Part shown: positions 58,312-64,000 of the stretch, in pieces
Numbering within the stretch: the stretch's first letter is position 1
Layout of the letters: the number at the start of each line of letters is the position of its first letter
Source: DUPQ01 sp964563155
GTDB lineage: Bacteria > Bacillota > Clostridia > DUPQ01
Direction of reading: 5' to 3'
NCBI GenBank assembly: GCA_964563155.1
Contig: CAZLVL010000004.1
Span: 1-64,000 of the forward strand
DNA length: 64,000 nt
Notes under the pieces: model-generated
Told to the model about the DNA's origin: nothing
The model's input: only the letters and a program-made list of their open reading frames with translations
The model's database searches: none
Program-made: the position numbers and the translations under genes

Positions 58312-59556
58312 ATGGATTATGAGATAAAGGATATATCTTTAAAAGAAATAGGAAAACAAAAAATTGAATGGGTTAAAAACTTTATGCCTGTTCTTTCTAT
58401 GTTAGAAAAGAAATATATGAAAGACCAACCTTTTAAGGGTATTAAGGTTGCCATGGCCCTTCATTTGGAGGCAAAAACAGCCTACTTAGCTAAAGTTATA
58501 AAAAACCTAGGTGCAGATATTAGAGTAACCGGTAGCAACCCTCTTTCAACACAGGACGAAATAGCAGCTGCCCTAGTAGATGATGGCTTACCTGTCTTTG
58601 CATATACCGGAGTGGATAGTAAGACATATAAGAAACACTTACTTAAAGTCTTAGAGCATAAACCCCACATAATTATTGATGATGGTGCAGATTTAGCAAC
58701 CACCCTATACAAAGAAAGACCAGATTTAATGGAAGATGTCTATGGTGGCTGTGAAGAGACTACAACTGGTGTAGTAAGAGTAAAGGCCATGGAAAGACAA
58801 GGAGTTTTAAAGTATCCTGTTTTTTCAATTAATGACGCAGACTGTAAGCATCTTTTTGATAATAGGTATGGAACTGGCCAATCTTCCTTAGAAGGAGTTA
58901 TGAGAGCTACTAATTTAGCCTTATTTGGAAAGAATATAGTAGTGGCAGGATATGGCTGGTGTGGAAGGGGAATAGCTGAAAAAGGCAAGGGTTTTGGAGC
59001 TAACATTATAGTGACAGAGGTAGATAGTGTAAAAGCCCTAGAAGCATCCATGGATGGCTATAGAGTTATGCCGATGGAAGAGGCTGCTAAGATTGGTGAT
59101 GTCTTTATTACAGCTACAGGAAATATTGATGTTATAACTAAAGAACACTTCTTGCTTATGAAAGATAATGCTGTTTTAGCAAATGCTGGACATTTTGATT
59201 GTGAGGTTTCTGTAGTAGATTTAGAAGAAATTGCCCTTCATAAACTAAATAAAAAAGCGGGAATTACAAGTTATGTATTAGGAAATAATAGGACCTTGAA
59301 TCTTTTAGGAGAGGGACGATTGGTCAATTTAGCATGTTCAGATGGTCATGCTGCTGAAATTATGGATATGAGCTTTTCTCTTCAACTTCTTAGTGCACTT
59401 TATCTTTTGGAAAATCATAAAAAACTAGAAAACAGACTATACGATGTACCAAAAGAGATAGACCAACTGGTTGCTGACACTAAGCTTGAGGCCATGGGAA
59501 TTGCCATAGATAGACTAACAAAAGAGCAGAAAAAATATCTTGAGAGCTGGGAGTAA
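58312..59556 (+). CDS. ahcY: Adenosylhomocysteinase
   Basis: NAD-dependent hydrolysis of S-adenosylhomocysteine to adenosine and homocysteine. The 414-residue protein has MALHLEAKTAYLAKVI, GSNPLSTQDEIAAAL, GCEETTTGV, VFSINDADCKHLFDNRYGTG and the NAD-binding GYGWCGRGIAEK. The short form without the 40-residue insert fits bacteria and archaea. The ATG at 58312 follows AAGGAG by 7 nt. It forms an operon with punA and the next gene. No luxS or pfs is in the window. Confidence 0.95.
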   Translation: MDYEIKDISLKEIGKQKIEWVKNFMPVLSMLEKKYMKDQPFKGIKVAMALHLEAKTAYLAKVIKNLGADIRVTGSNPLSTQDEIAAALVDDGLPVFAYTGVDSKTYKKHLLKVLEHKPHIIIDDGADLATTLYKERPDLMEDVYGGCEETTTGVVRVKAMERQGVLKYPVFSINDADCKHLFDNRYGTGQSSLEGVMRATNLALFGKNIVVAGYGWCGRGIAEKGKGFGANIIVTEVDSVKALEASMDGYRVMPMEEAAKIGDVFITATGNIDVITKEHFLLMKDNAVLANAGHFDCEVSVVDLEEIALHKLNKKAGITSYVLGNNRTLNLLGEGRLVNLACSDGHAAEIMDMSFSLQLLSALYLLENHKKLENRLYDVPKEIDQLVADTKLEAMGIAIDRLTKEQKKYLESWE

Positions 59557-59557
59557 A

Positions 59558-61435
59558 ATGAAAAGTCAAATAAGAGATAGGATTATTCCCTTACCCAAGT
59601 CCATAAAGGCAAAGGGTGGGTATGAGTACTACAAGAACAGAATAATGATAATGCTAAAAACAGATTTGAATCCTCTTATTGAATCTGGTCTTTCTTTACT
59701 AGAAAGGTATACTGAGAAAAGATATATAAAGGCTGAATTTACAATTGAATTAGCTATCTTAAACAGAAATTATGTTGAAAAGGGCCTGAATAAATGTGAA
59801 AATTTAGACCAGGCTTACATAATTAAGCCGATTATAAAAAACAAGAAATATAGTGGAGTAAAACTTTTAGCCTACACAGACCTAGGCCTTTATTATGCTT
59901 GCACAAGCCTTTATCAACTCATATTACCTGTTTCTCCTAAAAAGGTTGAAATACCCCTTGTCACCATATATGATTGGCCCTCAATTGATTACAGGGGACT
60001 TAATCTTGGAAATTATGAAAAAAAATTAAGAGAAGCCTCTTTTTACAAACTAAATGCCATTGATCTAGACGCCTCTATACCAAATACCTCTATTTATGAT
60101 AAGTGTAACCAAACTGGAATAAGGCCTTTTAAGACCTATTATGAATGGGAAGATCCTTTAAGCTTAATGGAAAAGGCAGCTAAAGATGATAAAAGTAAGG
60201 ATCTTGTCTTTTGGATGCATGAAGATTGGACTGAAAGCCAATTGATGGAAAGGACCAATCAACTTATAAAGTCATATAATGAATTTTCAAAAGATAACAA
60301 GAGAATAAAGATAGGAATTGTAACTAATGAAAAAAGCAAGACCACCTTTGAAAAACTTTTTGGCCTAAATATCCCAAGTGGGTTTAGCATTTCCTATTGT
60401 GATAGAGAAAAAACCTACAGTACTGATGTAAAAGAATTAACAGATTCCAATTTTAAAAAAGCCGCTAAAAGAGAAATTACAAGAGGCATATATCCTATGA
60501 TAGCCTTTGACCAAGAGGCCTTCTTCTTTTGGACAGCCCCTGAATTTATAAAGTTCAGATGTGCAGAGTTTGAAAGAATTGGTCTGCAAAAAGTAATGGG
60601 ATATTTACCATATGCCTATGAATTATCAGACTTTAATATTACTGCCTTTGCTGAGTGGCTTTGGAATCCAAAGGGAAGAAATACAGTTGAATTTATTAAA
60701 GCCTATAGTCATAAGCATAAACTAGATTTCGATTTCTTAGAAAACTGTCTCTATTATCTAACCTATCCTTCTTGGTCTTTGCAAAGAAGTAATTTTGTGC
60801 AAATTGTATGTCAAGAAATGATTAACTTTAAAAAACTTGAAAAGATTAGTAAATTAGGACAAATGATTAAAGATGCAGCCAATGCTGCTAAATATGCAAG
60901 ACACTTAAACCATGAAGATTTCTTAGTGGAAGCTCAAACCCTATACTTTTCCTATATGGCATATAAAGAAACCATGATTCTTCTTAATTTGACTACAGCA
61001 AAAAATTTACAAAAGAAGAAATATATTGAAAGCCTAGATAAATTAACTCTTTATTGCACTAATTTCCATGACCATCTAATGGAATGGTTAGATAAAAAGA
61101 AAGACCAACTAGGGGCATATGACCTTGTTGTTATTGAAACTGCAAAATCATTTTTAAGGCTTCCTGAATACTTTAAATTGGGAAGTAATACAAACACTAA
61201 GACAGTAAAGAGAGTAGAGAATAAAATAGAGAGTATTATTGAAGTCGAAGAAGAAAAAACAGAGTATAAGATAGAAGATAGTATAGTTATAGATGAAGAA
61301 ACAGAACTAGAAGATGAACAAGAAGAGCTAAATGAGGTAGAAGAAACAGAAGAAGTTAAAGAACAGCTTGAGATAAAAGACGAAAAGGGTAAGAAAAAGG
61401 ATAAGAAAGTAAAAAAGGGTAAGAAGAAGAAATAA
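59558..61435 (+). CDS. GH20-like protein lacking visible catalytic Asp-Glu, with charged C-terminal tail
   Basis: Predicted cytoplasmic protein of 625 residues without signal peptide. Residues 1-125 look like the non-catalytic N-terminal domain of beta-hexosaminidases (IIPLPKSIKAKGGYEYY, LLAYTDLGLYYACTSLYQLI). From about 137, TIYDWPSIDYRGLNLG matches the start of a GH20-type barrel. The paired Asp-Glu catalytic motif of GH20 is not found: DE occurs only in the terminal tail. The middle is helical and unassigned. Residues from about 550 are strongly acidic, then lysine-rich to the end. It lies 1 nt after ahcY. It may be an inactive or re-purposed glycosidase. Confidence 0.65.
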   Translation: MKSQIRDRIIPLPKSIKAKGGYEYYKNRIMIMLKTDLNPLIESGLSLLERYTEKRYIKAEFTIELAILNRNYVEKGLNKCENLDQAYIIKPIIKNKKYSGVKLLAYTDLGLYYACTSLYQLILPVSPKKVEIPLVTIYDWPSIDYRGLNLGNYEKKLREASFYKLNAIDLDASIPNTSIYDKCNQTGIRPFKTYYEWEDPLSLMEKAAKDDKSKDLVFWMHEDWTESQLMERTNQLIKSYNEFSKDNKRIKIGIVTNEKSKTTFEKLFGLNIPSGFSISYCDREKTYSTDVKELTDSNFKKAAKREITRGIYPMIAFDQEAFFFWTAPEFIKFRCAEFERIGLQKVMGYLPYAYELSDFNITAFAEWLWNPKGRNTVEFIKAYSHKHKLDFDFLENCLYYLTYPSWSLQRSNFVQIVCQEMINFKKLEKISKLGQMIKDAANAAKYARHLNHEDFLVEAQTLYFSYMAYKETMILLNLTTAKNLQKKKYIESLDKLTLYCTNFHDHLMEWLDKKKDQLGAYDLVVIETAKSFLRLPEYFKLGSNTNTKTVKRVENKIESIIEVEEEKTEYKIEDSIVIDEETELEDEQEELNEVEETEEVKEQLEIKDEKGKKKDKKVKKGKKKK

Positions 61436-61470
61436 AAAGAATCTAGAAAAGACTATTAGATTTGCTTTTG

Positions 61471-61500
61471 TTGACATGCTAAATTAATAGATGATATAAT
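61471..61500 (+). promoter_or_regulatory. SigA-type promoter of alaS
   Basis: TTGACA (61471-61476), 18 nt, TATAAT (61495-61500) with TGA just before it (extended -10). Confidence 0.85.
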
Positions 61501-61724
61501 CTGTGCGAAATAGCGATTGAGAAGGAAGAGTAATATCGATTTTAATCTAAAGAGAGAGGGAAAAGGTGAGAGCCCTTGGTAAAATAGATATGAAAGCTAA
61601 CCTTTGATGCTTTCTGTGAAAACAGAACGTTGCCTGCGTTATAGGGTTTGAGTGCTTTTTTAAAAAAAAGAATTTGGGTGGTACCGCGTGATTACTCTCG
61701 TCCCTTTGTGATGAGGGTTTTTTT
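61501..61724 (+). promoter_or_regulatory. T-box riboswitch (alanine) with terminator
   Basis: The T-box core TGGGTGGTACCGCG lies at 61675-61688. Its TGGT bulge (61679-61682) can pair with the ACCA end of tRNA-Ala. Stem I includes the AGAGAGAGGGAAAAGGTGAGAG region, and the specifier is probably GCT at 61596-61598 (after GAAA and before AACC), an alanine codon. The terminator stem CTCTCGTC/GATGAGGG (61695-61702 with 61710-61717) is followed by seven Ts. Uncharged tRNA-Ala would stabilise the antiterminator and allow alaS transcription. The whole stretch 61436-61751 has no gene. Confidence 0.92.
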
Positions 61725-61751
61725 ATATTAAATTATAGTAGAGGATTAGAG

Positions 61752-64000
61752 ATGGAAAAGTTATCATTAAATGTTTTAAGAGAAGAGTTTTTAAGGTTTT
61801 TTGAAAGTAAAGATCATTTAAGGCTGAAGAGTTTTTCTTTAGTACCAGAAGATGATCCTTCAATCTTGCTTGTAAACGCAGGAATGACTCCTATGAAAGC
61901 ATATTTTACAGGAGCAAAGCAGCCTCCTTCTAAAAGAATAGCAACTTGTCAAAAGTGTATTAGAACTTTGGATATAGAAAGAGTGGGAATTACCACAAGA
62001 CATGGAACCTTTTTTGAAATGCTAGGTAATTTTTCCTTTGGTGACTATTTTAAAAAAGAAGCTATTGAATGGTCTTGGGAGTTTTTAACAGACTGGCTAA
62101 ATATTCCTAAAAATTCTCTATATGCCTCAGTATATTTTGAAGATGATGAAGCTTATGATATTTGGAAAAATATTATTGGGCTGGAAGAAGACCATATAGT
62201 AAAAATGGGTAAAGAAGATAATTTCTGGGAACATGGTACTGGACCTTGTGGCCCCAGCTCAGAAATATATTATGACCACGGAGAAGAAAAGGGCTGTGGT
62301 AGCCCAGACTGTAAGGTTGGTTGTGATTGCGATAGATTTGTTGAGGTTTGGAACAATGTATTTACTCAATTTGACAAACAAGAAGATGGCACTTATCTTC
62401 CTTTAGAGAATAAGAATATTGATACTGGAATGGGCTTAGAAAGACTAGCTTGTGTAATGCAAGGAGTAGATTCTTTATTTGAAGTGGATACCATTGTAGA
62501 GATATTGAATAAGGTGTGTTCTTTAACCAATACTAGATATAACCAAGATAAGAATAAGGATATATCTGTTAGAGTTATCACAGACCACATCAGAAGCGCC
62601 ATAATGCTCATTTCTGATGGAGTTATACCTTCTAATGAGCAAAGAGGCTATGTTCTAAGAAGACTCTTAAGAAGAGCTTCACGTCATGGCAGGCTTCTAG
62701 GAAAAGACCAAGCATTTTTAACAGAATTAGTGGATGTAGTAATAGATAATGCAAAAGGAGCTTATCCAGAATTAGAAGAAAACAAAGACTATATATTTAA
62801 GGTAGTAGAAAGCGAAGAAGCCAAATTTATTATGACCCTAGATAGTGGAATGCTCTTATTAAATGAGTATTTAGATGAAGCAGAAGAAAAGAAATCTAAT
62901 GTTCTAACAGGAGATCTCATTTTCAAACTTCATGATACTTATGGTTTTCCTTTTGACTTAACTAAAGAAATTGCTGAAGAAAGAGGCTTTGTTTTGGATA
63001 AAGAAGGCTTTGAAAAAAACATGAAGGCTCAAAAAGAGTTGGCTAGAAGTGCTCAAAAACAAACTGGAGATAATGCATGGCAAAGTGAAGGTGAAGAGTA
63101 TTCCAAGTTGCCTAAAACTATTTTTGAAGGCTATGATAAAAATGAAATAGAAGCAAAAATCATAGGACTTACAAAAAGAGATGACTCAATTGAAATAGTT
63201 ACTGACAGAACAGTCTTTTATGCTGAAGGCGGTGGACAAAAGGCTGACAGGGGAGTAATAAGTAAAGAAGGTGGCTCTGTTAAAATTGATGAATGTATAA
63301 ATTTTGATGGTATATACATTCATAAAGGAAAGGTTATAGAAGGTGATTTTGACCTAGGTGATGTGGTTCTTTGTTCCATAGATAAAACAAAAAGAATGGC
63401 AACAAAAAGAAATCACACAGCTACCCACATGCTTCAATATGCCTTAATTAATACTTTAGGGACCCATGTGCATCAAGCTGGTTCATATGTAGATGAAGAA
63501 AGATTAAGATTTGACTTTACCCATTTTTCAGCTATGACAGATGAAGAGATAGACAAGGTCCAAACAATAGTAAATGATATGATTTTAAAGGATCTACCTG
63601 TTAAAAAAGAGATTATGAGTATGGAAGAAGCTAAACAGGCAGGAGCTATTGCTCTTTTTGGTGAAAAGTATAGTGAAAAGGTTAGGGTAGTATCTATTGT
63701 TCCATATAGCAAGGAATTGTGTGGCGGAACCCATTTAGACTCAACTGGCCAAACTGGAGTTTTCAAAATAGTAAGTGAAGGTGGAGTTGCTTCAGGTGTT
63801 AGAAGAATAGAAGCTCTAACAGGATACAGGGCTTATGAATACTATGAAGAAAAAGACAAGCTAGTAAATAGGGTTACAAGATTGCTTAAAACTCAAAATC
63901 TTAAAGATAGGATTAATGGTCTTTTAGATGAATTAAGAGAATTGAAAAAAGAAAATAAAGACCTTAAAAACAAGTTAACCTCAACTGATGTTAAGGATAT
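61752..64000 (+). CDS. alaS: Alanyl-tRNA synthetase (3' end cut by the window)
   Basis: Charges tRNA-Ala. About 750 codons are present from ATG 61752 to the window end without a stop; complete enzymes have about 870-880 residues. Visible parts are class II motif 2 (TRHGTFFEMLGNFSFGDYF, in part), EHGTGPCGPSSEIYYDHG, VWNNVFTQF, motif 3 NIDTGMGLERLA, and the editing domain with NHTATHMLQYAL and CGGTHLDSTGQ, which supply its zinc-site residues. The C-terminal oligomerisation domain is only begun, as a coiled coil. It is controlled by the alanine T-box directly upstream. Confidence 0.96.
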   Translation, partial: MEKLSLNVLREEFLRFFESKDHLRLKSFSLVPEDDPSILLVNAGMTPMKAYFTGAKQPPSKRIATCQKCIRTLDIERVGITTRHGTFFEMLGNFSFGDYFKKEAIEWSWEFLTDWLNIPKNSLYASVYFEDDEAYDIWKNIIGLEEDHIVKMGKEDNFWEHGTGPCGPSSEIYYDHGEEKGCGSPDCKVGCDCDRFVEVWNNVFTQFDKQEDGTYLPLENKNIDTGMGLERLACVMQGVDSLFEVDTIVEILNKVCSLTNTRYNQDKNKDISVRVITDHIRSAIMLISDGVIPSNEQRGYVLRRLLRRASRHGRLLGKDQAFLTELVDVVIDNAKGAYPELEENKDYIFKVVESEEAKFIMTLDSGMLLLNEYLDEAEEKKSNVLTGDLIFKLHDTYGFPFDLTKEIAEERGFVLDKEGFEKNMKAQKELARSAQKQTGDNAWQSEGEEYSKLPKTIFEGYDKNEIEAKIIGLTKRDDSIEIVTDRTVFYAEGGGQKADRGVISKEGGSVKIDECINFDGIYIHKGKVIEGDFDLGDVVLCSIDKTKRMATKRNHTATHMLQYALINTLGTHVHQAGSYVDEERLRFDFTHFSAMTDEEIDKVQTIVNDMILKDLPVKKEIMSMEEAKQAGAIALFGEKYSEKVRVVSIVPYSKELCGGTHLDSTGQTGVFKIVSEGGVASGVRRIEALTGYRAYEYYEEKDKLVNRVTRLLKTQNLKDRINGLLDELRELKKENKDLKNKLTSTDVKD

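Overview
The window looks like a 64 kb chromosomal segment of a low-GC, Gram-positive anaerobe of the Clostridia/Tissierellia kind. The reasons are AT-rich codon use, strong AGGAGG-type ribosome sites, S-box and T-box riboswitches, an NtpFIKECGABD V-type ATPase, Asp23/AmaP, a PPi-type phosphofructokinase and Firmicutes gene neighbourhoods (infC-rpmI-rplT, nusB-xseA-xseB-ispA-dxs-tlyA, queA-tgt-yajC, rplI-dnaB, tilS-hpt-ftsH). I do not name a genus. Almost every gene is on the + strand. The exceptions are a three-gene operon at 9.5-13.0 kb and ilvE at 18.2-19.2 kb. I see no insertion sequence, prophage or CRISPR array.

Layout. 0-5.4 kb: rpmE, a YqhQ-like membrane protein, prmC, mazG, rqcP, the infC-rpmI-rplT operon with an attenuator leader, and a SpoU methyltransferase. 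5.4-9.5 kb: a sugar-isomerase-like TIM barrel, hisI, hisE, a DEAD-box helicase, an amidohydrolase and a pyroglutamyl-peptidase-like protein. 9.5-13.0 kb (minus strand): a MotA/ExbB channel with a long coiled tail, a MotB/OmpA-like partner and an unrecognised protein; the first two resemble ZorA/ZorB of Zorya defence systems, but no Zorya effector is present. 13-16.4 kb: queT, a small membrane protein, then the glycolytic pair pfp-fba. 16.4-23.3 kb: engB, a secreted trigger-factor-like foldase, ilvE, yqeG, an endonuclease IV-like protein, an M24 peptidase, a GNAT enzyme and asp23-amaP. 23.3-29.6 kb: the nusB to tlyA operon and a HAD phosphatase, then tRNA-Trp.

30-38.5 kb holds a complete nine-gene V-type ATPase whose c-subunit carries residues matching the sodium site of the Enterococcus hirae enzyme. 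38.6-43.7 kb: a SpoIID/LytB protein, queA, tgt, yajC and a DUF1624 membrane protein. 43.9-51.5 kb: rplI, dnaB, tilS, hpt, ftsH, a SAM-I riboswitch with metK, and a ComF-like protein. 51.6-57.4 kb: a Tad-type pilus operon headed by an apparent pseudokinase fused to a TadZ/CpaE-like domain. 57.5-61.4 kb: punA, ahcY and a GH20-like protein without a visible catalytic Asp-Glu pair. The window ends inside alaS, which is preceded by an alanine T-box.

Themes. metK (SAM synthesis, SAM-riboswitch controlled) and ahcY-punA (S-adenosylhomocysteine breakdown) form two parts of a methyl cycle. QueT, QueA and Tgt form a queuosine salvage route. A PPi-dependent phosphofructokinase beside aldolase, together with a probable sodium V-ATPase, suggests an energy-frugal fermenter. 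The two accessory regions most worth attention are the ZorAB-like operon and the pseudokinase-headed Tad locus.
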